DNA of 64,000 nucleotides from Liolophura sinensis (taxonomy: Eukaryota; Mollusca; Polyplacophora; Chitonida; Chitonidae): assembly GCF_032854445.1 (NCBI RefSeq), contig NC_088306.1:20989764-21053763 (forward strand). Direction: 5' to 3'. Below, piece after piece: positions 1-12,003 of the stretch. The notes beneath the pieces were generated by a model. It was not told the DNA's origin. It searched no databases and was given only the letters and a program-made list of their open reading frames with translations. Position 1 is the stretch's first letter; every line of letters begins with the position of its first letter. The translations under genes and the position numbers were made by a program.

Positions 1-2926
1 ATAGCATTGGGCAGAAGATACCAAACCTTTTGAAATGTCCACACAACGACCCAGGCTGAAACACAAAACAAGTTTTGTGTATCCCTGGAGGAACACTTTT
101 GGATGTTTCTGGTAGCATCAGTGTTAGACCAATAATATTTGTTCATGACATGTTCTTAGCTCAGTGACATTTACTCAGATGGGGTACCCTAGGTGGACAA
201 AGACATGTTCTACATGAAAAATTTTACATATCAGAAATAGAAAGAGCTTTGTAGCTTGTCGGTGCTATTTTCTTAGCACATAGTGATTCCTGGTGGATTA
301 ATATATACTGTCTATGTTTGCTTTTTATGAACATTATTTTGAGTTTTTCGTTGTAAGATATGCCAGAATACAAATGTTTAGATATGTGACATTAGGAAAC
401 GCTTAAATACGTTCATTCTACGTACGATTCTCCCCAGGGGGAAAGGAAAGGACCTGGTGCGGTCAGGCGGAGAATCGGCCCCAGAGAGGTACGATAAGAA
501 AGTGCTAATTTCAAAATCCCAGCACAATTCAGTAAATTTCGCAATCAGTAGTATAAGACTTGCTCGAAGCACACATGAAAATTATAATTTTGTAAAAGAG
601 ATGGTTGCTTAGGAACAACCCTTTAAAACGCCCACTCGATCAAAAATGCTAATTTTTCGTTCAAACCAGGCACTGTTTTTAATTTACAGTATGAAGATTA
701 ACGTTAACTAGAAAAATATCTTTACTGAAAGTTTCATCTTTTTTTTTTCTACGTGCTGTCAAAGTTTCGTTGGTTAACATTTGTCTTCATGTGTAAAACA
801 ACAACTTCATACTGTGATGAGTTTCGTCATGTTTTAGCAAGTGTAAAGTCTGTGTTTTGTGCCACGATCTGTTAGGCATTTTCCACAGTACACTGGACTA
901 ATAAAGTTACTGTGGAGAACAGTTTGCATATCCGGTAAAAGTACGACTTTTTGTGCCTCTTGTTGTTTTTTTCTTTGAAAAGATGCTTTTGAATGAGTAA
1001 GGATGTAGGCCGTCTTGCATTGAATAAGTGTTATCATGGATTAGAATGGATAAGCAATGATGTTACGTGATATATGGCAACCATAGGGACATCATACGTG
1101 AATCCTGGCTGAGAGTACTGTTACGCGTAGAGGAAGTTTAAGGCTGAAAATTAATATTTGTTATATATCTATTTAATTGATTGGTGCTTAACGGCGTGCT
1201 CAAGGATTTTTTTAGAAAGTTACATTTGTAGTTCAGCGATTTTCATAACTCTACAATGCCTAATGCAAAAAAAAGGTATTTCTCTGTGACTGGAGCCGGA
1301 TAGAAGTTTTCTAGTTTACGACTTATACATCGATTCAGCGCATGTTTGGAGCTTTATAAGCCGCATGCTTGCCATATAACAGAAACGGACCAGTAAAATA
1401 GAAATGAAAAAAGTAGCCTTACCACTCACATATGTAGTCAGTTTCGGTACTTAAGGTTCACAGATCAAACGGGCATGTTTGTTCTGTATAAATGGAGAAG
1501 GTATACTGTTTGTTCTTGTGTGGAAAACGTCAATAATTAAAGCTTTCTCTCTCTACTTGTTGCATTTGCTTTGGCCGGTTTTATCAGAAAACATGTTAAT
1601 CAATTCGTTATTATTTGAACTGATTTATAATTGGTGACTGACTACATGCTTGCTTTGACATTACGGACAACTCTTGCTAAAAATAGAGACACTTAACTGT
1701 TGCGTTTCTACTACACCTGTGCAGCAGGAGTTCAGGCAAGCCAGTGGTGAAAGACATTGTAGAGAATCTGTAGTGAATCCGGTTACGGACAGCATTACTA
1801 GAGGTGAATGTGCAGTGATGTTAATTGAAATATATTTGACGTTACTGGTTTAACTTTACAAGGTACAATAATAGGTTAAAATATTTTAAAAGACACCCAT
1901 GGCTGCGGTACTGCACAGGTGGCGTTAAGCCATTATTATTCACTTGTGATACTGGGACACTGTGACTACCATTGTGTGCGTTACCTTGCTGAACCATTTA
2001 ACCAAAGACACAAGGATAACCAGAGCTAAAGAAACCACCGGGATTAGAATCGGTGCTTATCTCGGTGCTTCCGTCAGTCAATTTCCTTCTTCAAGCACAG
2101 GGGAGATCAGTGAAATGTCTGACGAATTTAGTTAAATCTCACAAATTTCTTTTCGAAGAACCAAGGTCTCAACAGTCATTCCAAGACCGGCATCTCAAGG
2201 TGCTGGTCAGAACGCACAACCTGATTTACTCGGACGTTATGTAGAACTTACGAATATATGAAAATAGGTGTGATATATCATCGGGACGGTCACATACATT
2301 TCTGGGTAAATTACATAAAGGGATATCTCTAGCTCAGTCTTCCTCTCTACGCAGGGATATAAGTTATGGGTCATATTCAACAAAAACGCACATCACTGAA
2401 TATGCGTTTTAGGAAATCTGACAACTGCTGCTCACAAAATGAATTCAACGAGTTTGTTGATATAAGGCGTAGGTGAGTTTTGAGGGCCATTTAACACTGA
2501 GGACTAGACAGACTAATGCGGAAAACCATCTTGATACAAAACATTAATTACACCTTAATCAGGTCAGCAGCAAATATGAAACTCAATGCTGATTGGCTGA
2601 TAAACCTCCAAAAATGTCACATTGGGTTACACCTTAATCTTGTTTACCTGAAAAATAATGGAAAACATTACAATTGCAAATATTACATGCACTTAAATAT
2701 TGGATGTTAACTAAACAGGAGGGTTGACATCTTTATGCCAAATGAACGTGTATTTGTTTCTCCATTGGTAATGTGTCTCCATGACATATCAGAGAGGCTA
2801 AGCTGGTGTGTACCGACAACTCAAGGGATTGTAAGCAAGTTAACGTTGACAAACAGCATGTCTAACTAGCTAAATATTTGCTTACGACCAGAACTGTAAG
2901 GTACACATTGACGAGAAAATCAAATT

Positions 2927-2934
2927 TATAAAAG
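2927..2934 (+). promoter_or_regulatory. TATA box of GPCR copy 1
   Basis: Sequence TATAAAAG, a consensus TATA box about 290 bp before the GPCR start codon. It is preserved exactly at 7519 and 63849 and degraded at 59262. This is the best visible core-promoter candidate. The start site would then fall near 2957, leaving a 5' UTR of about 270 bp. Confidence 0.6.
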
Positions 2935-3058
2935 GGACCGTGATTTGCCGGCTGCATCTGCTAAAACGTCTTGCTAAAAGGTCTTGCAGCTTTCTCTTAT
3001 AGTTTGTGACTTCGTTTGATTCCTATATTGAAACAATCAGATGCCTGTTTTCTTCGAT

Positions 3059-3073
3059 GTTACCCATGGTAAC
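3059..3073 (+). promoter_or_regulatory. RFX-type X-box, GPCR copy 1
   Basis: GTTACCCATGGTAAC matches the X-box consensus GTNRCC-N(0-3)-RGYAAC perfectly, with symmetrical 6-bp arms and a 3-bp spacer. It lies about 150 bp upstream of the GPCR ATG and about 125 bp after the TATA box. It is conserved at 7651 and 63981, with one mismatch at 59461. X-boxes are bound by RFX factors and are typical of ciliary or ciliated-neuron genes. The role here is inferred. Confidence 0.55.
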
Positions 3074-3224
3074 AGCAGGGCATGACAGACGTAAATATAA
3101 GCAAAAGTCGGTTATGAACTAAACGACATTGGTTCTTCTCTGAAGATCACATGCGATAATACCTAGTTAACAATGCAAGAAATTTGAAAGGTGTCAACAC
3201 AAGAACCACAATCACAGATCTATC

Positions 3225-4331
3225 ATGGAGATTCCAGAGTCAATCATTCCCTTCAACTTCACCAACTGTAGCACAAGCCTTGCTGAAGTCGGTCAGACAA
3301 ACATCACCTTGCGTCCGATTTTCGCGAGCGAAGTTGCTCAGGCTGACCTCTCTGTTCCTGTGTGGCATCAAATTTACACTGTCTGTGTCTCAGTGGTGGC
3401 CACACTAGCTAATCCTATCGTCATTGTCTGCTTGTGGCGAGATCCCGGTTCGGAGGTTTCTGGCTTCTCTACCTACGCTGTCTCAGTGGCGTTCACCGAT
3501 TTACTGGTAGGTGTAGTTCTTATGCCTGTTAAATTTATTGAAGCGATGTTGACAACCTGGCCCTTTGGACTCGCTGGCTGCATTTTGTGGAGACAAATCG
3601 ATTTTGGACTGACTTCTGTGTCCGTGTTTCTCTTTCTGGCCATGGGTTACGATCGGTACCGTTGTGTGACAGCCCCTCTACAGTATCGTTCTCAGTTTAA
3701 GACAACCAAGGCGGCTTGGATATCGGTATTTGTGTGGATAGTAGGCTTTGTTTTATGGACACCGTATTTATTACTGAAAATATTTATGCATCAGGTCAAC
3801 TGCATTTTGTTTACTTTTGGACCTAATGTTTTAGAAGTAATCCAATTTACTGTAGCCTACTACATTCCCATTTTAGCACTTATTATAATGAACAGTATTT
3901 TGATATGGACACTGAACACCCGGATTCCCCGATCACAATCGTCAGCAGTCAACAGCCGGCGGACGCCAGCTGACATTTTAACGGTGACTGACGTCAATGG
4001 GCATCACTCCAGGTCATGTGAACCTGTGACAAATGTGTCCGTAATGGGAGTGAACAGAGGATATGTGGCGAAGAAGAGGCGTTCAGGAATGGCCTCAAAT
4101 TATAAAATTGTCCTCCTGGTGGTCGTGTTTTGTGTATGTTGGCTGCCATATTGCATCACGTGGCCTGCAAATGGGCTGTGTCCCACGTGCATTTCAGAAG
4201 AAATCAGATATATTTTTGGATACTTTCCTTATGGACAATCGGCCATTAATCCGTTGATCGTTATTTGCACAAGTCCACAAATTCGTACCAAGCTAGCTCG
4301 TGCATGCACTGTGCATTTACGGAAAAAGTAA
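3225..4331 (+). CDS. Rhodopsin-family GPCR, aminergic-like (paralogue 1)
   Basis: Single-exon seven-transmembrane receptor of 368 residues. The extracellular N-terminus has sequons at N11, N14 and N26. Landmarks: N63 (1.50), D92 (2.50), C119 (3.25), D126 (3.32), DRY at 143-145, W171 (4.50), P215 (5.50), C-W-L-P-Y at 305-309, ECL3 cysteines 319 and 322, Y336 (7.43), and N342-P343 (7.49-7.50). D3.32 and Y7.43 are typical of amine receptors, and the ECL3 cysteine pair recalls muscarinic and histamine receptors; the ligand is unknown. Oddities: NPxxY reads NPLIV, so Tyr7.53 is Val. TM1 has the residues around N63 changed to LANP, where the paralogues have P/A-A-N-L. The third intracellular loop is about 60 residues and basic. 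The start was chosen because all paralogues share M-[DE]-[IT]-x and the Phe-Asn-Phe-Thr-Asn-Cys block. Confidence 0.93.
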   Translation: MEIPESIIPFNFTNCSTSLAEVGQTNITLRPIFASEVAQADLSVPVWHQIYTVCVSVVATLANPIVIVCLWRDPGSEVSGFSTYAVSVAFTDLLVGVVLMPVKFIEAMLTTWPFGLAGCILWRQIDFGLTSVSVFLFLAMGYDRYRCVTAPLQYRSQFKTTKAAWISVFVWIVGFVLWTPYLLLKIFMHQVNCILFTFGPNVLEVIQFTVAYYIPILALIIMNSILIWTLNTRIPRSQSSAVNSRRTPADILTVTDVNGHHSRSCEPVTNVSVMGVNRGYVAKKRRSGMASNYKIVLLVVVFCVCWLPYCITWPANGLCPTCISEEIRYIFGYFPYGQSAINPLIVICTSPQIRTKLARACTVHLRKK

Positions 4332-7300
4332 ATACTTTCCCGGTAAGGGTTTTCGCTATTCGCTTGTGGTGATTCATCCATTGTACACGTGATAAGCAAT
4401 TACTTATGAGAACGAGGAGCTTGAGCCCCCAGGTCCTGTGTTACCCCTTACCAGATGTGTACCCGAGATCAAACACCTCAAGCGATTGCCGATAACCTAC
4501 TGTGTTAAATACGCCATGTGCTTCATTTTGCGTATTGCCCATTTTCGAGGATCATTCTTGTTGTATTGAAAGATAATGACATTGGGCAGAAGATACCAAA
4601 CTTTTTGAAATGTCCACACAACGACCCAGGCTGAAACACAAAACAAGTTTTGTGTATCCCTGGAGGAACACTTTTGGATGTTTCTGGTAGCATCAGTGTT
4701 AGACCAATAATATTTGTTCATGACGTGTTCTTAGCTCAGTGACATTTACTCAGATGGGGTACCCTAGATGGACAAAGACATGTTCTACATGAAAAATTTT
4801 ACATATCAGAAATAGAAAGAGCTTTGTAGCTTGTCGGTGCTATTTTCTTAGCACATAGTGATTCCTGGTGGATTAATATATACTGTCTATGTTTGCTTTT
4901 TATGAACATTATTTTGACCTTTTCGTTGTAAGATATGCCAGAATGCAAATGTTTAGATATGTGACATTAGGAAACGCTTAAATACGTTCATTCTACGCAC
5001 GATTCTCCCCAGGGGGATAAGGAAAGGACCTGGTGCGGTCAGGCGGAGAATCGGCCCCAGAGAGGTACGATAAGAAAGTGCTCATTTCAAAATGCCAGTA
5101 CAATTCAGTAAATTTCGGAATCAGTAGTATAAGGCTTGGTCGAAGCACACATGAAAATTATAATTTTGTAGAAGAGATGGTTGCTTAGGAATAACCCTTT
5201 AAAAATGCACACTCGATCAAAAGTGCAAATTTTTCGTTTAAACGAGGCACTGTGTTTTTTATTTACAGTATGAAGATTAACGTAAACTAGAAAAATATCT
5301 TTACTGAAAGTTTCTTCTGTGTTTTTTTTCTACGTGCTGTCAAAGTTTCGTTGGTTAACATTTGTCTTCATATGTAAAACAACAACTTCATAATGTGATG
5401 AGTTTCGTCATGTTTTAGCAAGTGTAAAATCTGTGTTTTGGGCCACGATCTGTCAGGTATTTTCCACAGTACACTGGACTAATAAAGTTACTGCGGAGAA
5501 AAGGTTGCATATCGGGTAAAAGTACGAATCTTTGTGCACCTTGTTGTTTTTTTTCGTTGAAAACATGCTTTTGAATGAGTAAGGATGTAGGCCGTCTTGC
5601 ATTGAATAAGTGTTATCATGGATTAGAATGGATAAGCAATGATGTTACGTGATATATGTCAACCATAGGGACATCATACGTGAATCCTGGCTGAGAGTAC
5701 TGTTACGCGTAGAGGAAGTTTAAGGCTGAAATTCATATTTGTTATATATCTATTTAATTGATTGGTGCTTAACGGCGTGCTCAAGAATTTTTCAGAAAGT
5801 TACATTTGTAGTTCAGCGATTTTCATAACTCTACAATGCCTAATGCAAAAAAAAAGGTATTCCTCTGTGACTGGAGCCGGATATAAGTTTTCTAGTTTAC
5901 GACTTATACATCGATTCAGCGCATGTTTGGAGCTTTATAAGCCGCATGCTTGCCATATATCAGAAACGGACCAGTAAAATAGAAATGAAAAAAGTAGCCT
6001 TACGAGTGTGTGTCAGCAGCCGTCACTCACAGATGTAGTCAGTTTCGCTACTTAAGGTTCACAGATCAAACGGGCATGTTTGTTCTGTACAAATGGAGAA
6101 GGTATACTGTTTGTTCTTGTGTGGAAAACGTCAATAATTAAAGCTTTCTCTCTCTACTCGTTGCATTTGCTTTGGCCGGTTTTATCAGAAAACATGTTAA
6201 TCAATTCGTTATTATTTGAACTGATTTATAATTGGTGACTGACTACATGTTTGCTTTGACATTATGGACACCTCTTGGTGAAAATAGAGACACTTAACTG
6301 TTGCGTTTCTACTACACCTGTGCAGCAGGAGTTCAGTGGTGAAAGACATTGTAGAGAATCTGTAGTGAATCCGGTTACGGACAGCATTACTAGAGGTGAA
6401 TGTGCAGTGATGTTAATTGAAATATATTTGACGTTACTGGTCTAACTTTACAAGGTACATTAATAGGTTAAAATATTTTAAAAGACATCCATGGCTGCGG
6501 TACTGCACAGGTGGCGTTAAGCCATTATTATTCACTCGTGATACTGGGACACTGTGACGACCATTGTGTGCGTTACCTTGCTGAACCATTAAACCAAAGA
6601 CACAAGGACAACCAGAGCTAAAGAAACCACCGGGATTAGAATCAGTGCCTATCTCGGTGCTTCCGTCAGTCAATTTCCTTCTTCAAGCACAGGGGAGATC
6701 AGTGAAATGTCTGACGAATTTAGTTAAATCTCACAAATTTCTTTTCGAAGAACCAAGGTCTCAACAGTCATTCCAAGACCGGCATCTCAAGGTGCAGGTC
6801 AGAACGCACAACCTGATTTACTCGGACGTTATGTAGAACTTACGAATATATGAAAATAGGTGTGATATATCATCGGGACGGTCACATACATTTCTGGGTA
6901 AATTACATAAAGGGATATCTCTAGCTCAGCCTTCCTCTCTACGCAGGGATATAAGTTATGGGTCATATTCAACAAAAACGCACATCACTGAATATGCGTT
7001 TTAGGAAATCTGACAACTGCTGCTCACAAAATGAATTCAACGAGTTTGTTGATATAAGGCGTAGGTGAGTTTTGAGGACCATTTAACACTGAGGACTAGG
7101 CAGACTAATGCGGAAAACCATCTTGATACGAAACATTAATTACACCTTAATCAGGTCGGCAGCAAATATGAAACTCAATGCTGATTGGCTGATAAACCTC
7201 CAAAAATGTCACATTGGGTTACACCTTAATCTTGTTTACCTTAAAAATAATGGAAAACATTACTATTGCAAATATTACATGCACTTAAATATTGGATGTT

Positions 7301-7518
7301 AACTAAACAGGAGGGTTGACATCTTTATGCCAAATGAACGTGTATTTGTTTCTCCATTGTTAATGTGTCTCCATGATATATCAGAGAGGCTAAGCTGGTG
7401 CGTACCGACAACTCAAGGGAGTGTAAGTAAGTTAACGTTGACAAACAGCACGTCTAACTAGCTAAATATTTGCTTACGACCAGAAGTGTAAGGTACACAT
7501 TGACGAGAAAATCAAATT
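4332..7518 (+). other. Intergenic flank between GPCR copies 1 and 2
   Basis: This is the 3' flank of copy 1 and the 5' flank of copy 2, colinear with 1-2926. It also matches 60680-63848. I find no exon, RNA gene or SINE. The conservation is explained by recent duplication. Confidence 0.8.
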
Positions 7519-7526
7519 TATAAAAG
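7519..7526 (+). promoter_or_regulatory. TATA box of GPCR copy 2
   Basis: TATAAAAG in the same relative position as at 2927, about 290 bp before the copy 2 start codon. Confidence 0.6.
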
Positions 7527-7650
7527 GGACCGTGATTTGCCGGCTGCATCTGCTAAAACGTCTTGCTAAAAGGTCTTGCAGCTTTCTCTTATAGTTTGTG
7601 ACTTCGTTTGATTCCTATATTGAAACTATCAGATGCCTGTTTTCTTCGAT

Positions 7651-7665
7651 GTTACCCATGGTAAC
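7651..7665 (+). promoter_or_regulatory. RFX-type X-box, GPCR copy 2
   Basis: GTTACCCATGGTAAC, identical to the copy 1 motif at 3059 and about 150 bp before the ATG at 7817. Confidence 0.55.
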
Positions 7666-7816
7666 AGCAGGGCATGACAGACGTAAATATAAGCAATAGT
7701 CGGTTATGAACTAAACGACATTGGTTCTTCTATGAAGATCATATGCGATAATACCTAGTTATCAATGCAAGAAATTTGAAAGGTGTCAACACAAGAACCA
7801 CAATCACAGATCTATC

Positions 7817-8899
7817 ATGGAGATTCCAGAGTCAATCATTCCCTTCAACTTCACCAACTGTAGCACAAGCCTTGCTGAAGTCGGTCAGACAAACATCACC
7901 TTGCGTCCGATTTTCGCGAGCGAAGTTGCTCAGGCTGACCGCTCTGTTCCTGTGTGGCATCAAATTTACATTGTCTGTGTCTCAGTGGTGGCCACACCAG
8001 CTAATCTTATCGTCATTGTCTGCTTGTGGCGAGATCCCGGTTCGGAGGTTTCTGGCTTCTCTACCTACGCTGTCTCAGTGGCGTTCACCGATTTACTGGT
8101 AGGTGTAGTTCTTATGCCTGTTAGATTTATTGAAGGGATGTTGACAACGTGGCCCTTTGGACTCACTGGCTGCATTTTGTGGAGACAAATCGATTTTGGA
8201 CTGACTTCTGTGTCCGTGTTTCTCTTTCTAGCCATGGGTTACGATCGGTACCGTTGTGTGACAGCCCCTCTACAGTATCGTTCTCAGTTTAAGACAACCA
8301 AGGCGGCTTGGATATCGGTATTTGTGTGGATAGTAGGCTTTATTTTATGGACACCGTATTTATTACTGAAAATATTTATGCATCAGGTCAACTGCATTTT
8401 ATTTACCTTTGGACCTAATTTTTTAGAGGTTATCCAATTTACTGTAGCCTACTACATTCCCATTTTGGCACTTATTATAATGAACAGTATTTTGATATGG
8501 ACACTGAACACACGAATTCCTCGATCACAATCGTCAGCAGTCAACAGCCGGCGGACGCCAGCTGACATTTCAACGGTAACTGACGTCATTGGGCATCAGT
8601 CCAGGCCATGTGAACCTGTGATGAATGTTTCCGTAATGATGTCAAAGAAGAAACATTCTAAAATGACCTCCATTTATAAGATCGTCATCCTGGTTGTCGT
8701 TTTCTCTGTGTGTTGGCTGCCATATTGCATCACGTGGCCATTGGATGGACTGTGTCGCATGTGCATATCGGGTGAGGTCAGACAAATTTGTGCACTCCTC
8801 ACCTATGGACAGTCCGCCATTAATCCGTTGATCGTCATCTGCACAAGTCACCAAATCCGCTCCAAGATAGCCCGCACATGTGTAAAGCAAACAACGTAA
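7817..8899 (+). CDS. Rhodopsin-family GPCR, mosaic (paralogue 2)
   Basis: Single-exon receptor of 360 residues. Residues 1 to about 270 are almost identical to paralogue 1, including D3.32 at 126, DRY at 143-145 and the TM5 proline. TM1 has the family-typical P-A-N-L. From about residue 274 it switches. The loop-to-TM6 stretch reads S-K-K-K-H-S-K, resembling the minus-strand paralogue at 40.3 kb (S-K-K-R-H-S) rather than copy 1. TM6 is C-W-L-P-Y, TM7 Y-G-Q-S-A-I-N-P-L-I-V, and the tail ends V-K-Q-T-T. The switch coincides with loss of 3' flank homology, so this gene looks like a recombinant between subfamilies. The reading frame is intact, so it is probably functional. Confidence 0.92.
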   Translation: MEIPESIIPFNFTNCSTSLAEVGQTNITLRPIFASEVAQADRSVPVWHQIYIVCVSVVATPANLIVIVCLWRDPGSEVSGFSTYAVSVAFTDLLVGVVLMPVRFIEGMLTTWPFGLTGCILWRQIDFGLTSVSVFLFLAMGYDRYRCVTAPLQYRSQFKTTKAAWISVFVWIVGFILWTPYLLLKIFMHQVNCILFTFGPNFLEVIQFTVAYYIPILALIIMNSILIWTLNTRIPRSQSSAVNSRRTPADISTVTDVIGHQSRPCEPVMNVSVMMSKKKHSKMTSIYKIVILVVVFSVCWLPYCITWPLDGLCRMCISGEVRQICALLTYGQSAINPLIVICTSHQIRSKIARTCVKQTT

Positions 8900-11564
8900 A
8901 TACCGATCAGAGCTAGATCGGTTGAACACTTTTATTGCCGTATAGACATTTCATGATCAAGCATTGATTACCGACGGAAAGTAACGAGGTTATAATGTTT
9001 GTCCGCCTGTTGTCTTTAACTTTAAAGGCGGAGAAAAAGTAAAAATGAAGTAAGCTTCATACAGAAAGAACGTCAAAAGTTATTTGTAAATATGGTTATC
9101 AATAATTTTCCGATTTTTCCTCACGGAGAAAAGAACATTTTAAAATAATTTTGTATCTTGACATTTGGGACCACCTCTTGGTACACATAGTCTTTCCGTA
9201 ATAAAGTCCTAAGTAAGGAGGTGACTCATGTCCAGTTAATATATTTGGGCTTGCTTTTGGGTTTTCCTTCGGTAGAATGTTTTTAACCAATATTTTGATC
9301 ATATTTATTATAACAACATTTTCCTTGTCATAATTTAGATTTCAAGCATGTGTCTATATATAAACAACAAATTTACATTCAGACAAATTTATTACACATG
9401 CATCACATCATAATATGGAACATTTTTATGGAAAAAAAAAACACACACATACCAAAAAAATGGTCCCAAACATCCACCTTACAAAAATCATGTCCTTTTC
9501 GTCCGTTAAAAAATATTGAAAAAAATATTTCAGATCATATTTACGAAAAACTTTTCATGCTTTTTCATCTGAAATTTGCAATCTAATTAAACACGATGAG
9601 TATAATGCCCCCAGCACCTGTACGCCAATGAAAAATTCTAAAGACATATGTAAAGGTGATTTTAGACATACTGTTCGACATTCTTTCCGCTATCGCTTGC
9701 TTCTTCTTGGTGTTCAGTTTCACATAAATATGAAACATTTAGATGACACATTCGGATACAAACTGCATCTACACTTTGATTTGACTTGAATGTCAGACCA
9801 TTTTTACTACATATTTACGCATTCCTTTTATTAAGATAAAATAGTTCGACTTAGTGTAAATTGAAGAGAGCAGACACATTACAACGCTACAAGTCAGAGG
9901 ATGGTATTGTAATAAAAGTTATTTAAATTAGTTCTGGTGTACACCAGTGTGATGTAAGCAGTGTCTTGATAGTCTTCTTCAGGGAATCGACATATACCAA
10001 TAAAGAGTCGCGAGTTCGAATCCAGATTCTGTCTGCTTTCACAACAGTCGGATTGACAATAATTACTGAGGTTAAATGCATGAATCCAGTCCTTATTTTA
10101 TCAGCAGCGGCTCTGAAGTAGTTGACTCGCCATGAAGTACCTGGGGAAGGGCAATGTTTTTTTTTCGTTTATATTCATGTACTTAAATATCATCTGGAAG
10201 TGTATTAAAAGTAACATTTAATTGCTGAATTAATTTATGCTTGTTTCGCCAAAATGAAGGCCTGTAAAGAAACAACAGTTCTAAGCTGTTGTCCACATAC
10301 CATAGTTGAATAGCGGGTTGCTAGAGAGCCTAATGGTGTAACGTTATGCACTGAGTGTTTGGTTACGACCTTATCTACACAAGGTCAAGGTCATTAAACT
10401 ATACAATGTCATCAGCATATGTTAATAGCACTTTACTGAAAAGAATTCTACGGCTCTGCTTTGACTGCCTTGCGTCAAGGGAAATGTTACCGCTCCGTTT
10501 TCACTCTCTATACTGTAGTTTTATATCATATGACTGTGAAACCAGGTTTCTGATTGTTGACTGAGCATCCCGAAGGCCTGGCCCCCTTGCATTTGCTGAA
10601 GGTGAATGTTTATTGAATGTGACAACACAGCATTTTGAGTAATTCTAGACCAGTGATGTCTAATAAATTGCCACAACACTACTGCCTTTTTACCATATCC
10701 TTACAATTATTGATTCATGGAAAGGCTTATTAAACATATGTAGGCCTCTATCTTTACTCATACAAAAGTACGTTCCCAATAAAGAACTACTAAGATTTCA
10801 ACTAGGATGTATGAACATGGAGATAGAATAGAAGGAGGCACAATTATGAGGCTTCAAAGTGTTCGGTGTAGGTTACCGACACCGTGGGGGCCGCTCTCTG
10901 TCGTGACAGGAGATCAGAGCTCTCAGGCTTGGTCAGGGCTTGACGCAAGCGCTCATGCGAGGCTGTCGAACAGCCAGGACGCGTGTTTTGATAGACTTAA
11001 GTCAAGCTCGCGGACATTTGCCGACAGCTCCTGTAATTTTGTGTACTTCAGTTTGTGGGTTTTTTTTTTTTTTGGCTGAACTGGCCGGCGTCTTGATCTT
11101 GGAATCACACGAACAAAGGCAGAATATACACGTAGATGTGTAATATTAAAGTTTTTATTAAAGTCATGTGACTTGTTGATGGTTCTTTATTTAGCGTTTA
11201 TGCCCACTATGCAATAAGAAACAAAAACTCCAGAAATTATAGGGTCTATATGGTTACAAATGTTGATCTACAGTTACTGAATTTAATGGATTTATCAGCT
11301 TATTGTAAAAGGTTCAGTAAATCTGATAAGTTACATGTTTGTGGTCGATGCATTCCTACGGGTTTCTTTAATTCGGTTTGGAACAACGTGCAGTTTACAT
11401 CAAAACGTGACAAGGCTGCATGAAGCCTTTTCATAACTCAATAGACAAGCATGCGTTGAGCGGGTCAGTCAATTGTAACCAGGCCGAGTAGTGCTCCATA
11501 TTCTACCTCCATGATATGAATGTATGTTTTTGCTTTTACTTTGTACTTAACAGTTTTTCAGCCA
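8900..11564. other. Gene-poor AT-rich stretch
   Basis: No supported exon. Near 10010 a B-box-like GAGTTCGAATCC suggests a decayed tRNA-derived SINE. A fragment at 10060-10160 resembles one near 53880-53950. A relatively GC-rich patch at 10860-11050 ends in a T15 run and may be an old retroposed fragment; I do not recognise it. Confidence 0.5.
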
Positions 11565-11830
11565 TATGATGACGAGAAGTCATTAGGTGTGTTCATATAC
11601 TGTTTTTTCTTGCTGGAGGGCGAGTCCATGCCGCCAAAGTCCTGCCACCACTAAAGCATTACGCCGAAGACACCAGATTTGACACCGCACTCTGTGGCAT
11701 TATACTGACACCGGGCAAACTAGTCTTGTTTCCTTGCTCTAATTGCTTGTACCATTTTTAAAGTCTTTGGTATGACCCACCTCGGATTTGATCCTAATGT
11801 TCTAATCATTACGCCACGAAGCAGTTCATT
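11565..11830 (-). repeat. tRNA-headed SINE, second family (degenerate)
   Basis: Shares the blocks TTTTTCAG-ATATGACGACGA, AGGGCGAG and GCCGAAGACACCA with the better copy at 43345-43652. It reads as a minus-strand element. The tRNA-like head near 11780-11830 is eroded. Confidence 0.6.
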
Positions 11831-11898
11831 GCTGACATGAAGGCGGTTCTGAATGTGACAGGAAGTGAATCAATGATTGATTGATTGATTGTTGCTTA

Positions 11899-12003
11899 AT
11901 TTATTTATTTATTTGATTAATGATTTACCCCGTACTGAAGAATATTTCGCCTATACAACACCGGCCAGCATTATGGTGGTAGGAAACCGATAAAACTACG
12001 ACC
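11899..12003 (-). repeat. SINE body fragment (GATTGGTGTTTTACGCC family)
   Basis: A (TTTA)n tail, then a diverged copy of the conserved block ending at the CCAGCATTATGGTGG motif. It is truncated before the tRNA head. The following 12004-12590 shows no feature I recognise. Confidence 0.7.

Larger units (their letters stand above)
1..4575 (+). repeat. Tandem GPCR unit, copy 1 (possibly incomplete at 5')
   Basis: First copy of a head-to-tail duplicated unit: about 3.2 kb of flank, then an intronless GPCR and a short 3' flank. The unit phase is arbitrary. The opening sequence recurs at 4576, 56510 and 60923. Apart from the GPCR, TATA box and X-box, I see no coding exon in 1-3180. Small open frames here are repeated in the other copies but do not look like proteins. 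An 8-bp inverted pair (GATTCTCC/GGAGAATC) lies near 428-478. Confidence 0.9.
4576..8630 (+). repeat. Tandem GPCR unit, copy 2 (truncated by divergence)
   Basis: Colinear with 1-4040 at an offset of 4575-4592, with scattered substitutions and small indels. The match ends abruptly inside the GPCR near 8625-8635. After that both the coding end and the 3' flank differ from copy 1, which marks a recombination or conversion boundary. Confidence 0.88.

Noticed and set aside
2053-2244. 63-codon plus-strand frame repeated at 6645 and 62975
   Set aside because: Part of the duplicated 5' flank; in the 58.4-kb unit the same region has indels breaking it, so no coding constraint is evident.
4497-4721. 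Minus-strand frame repeated at 56461 and 60845 as a conserved gene
   Set aside because: It lies in the 3' flank of each tandem unit; conservation reflects recent duplication, there is no recognisable domain, and one copy is shortened by indels.
8642-8929. 95-codon minus-strand ORF
   Set aside because: Antisense shadow of GPCR paralogue 2.
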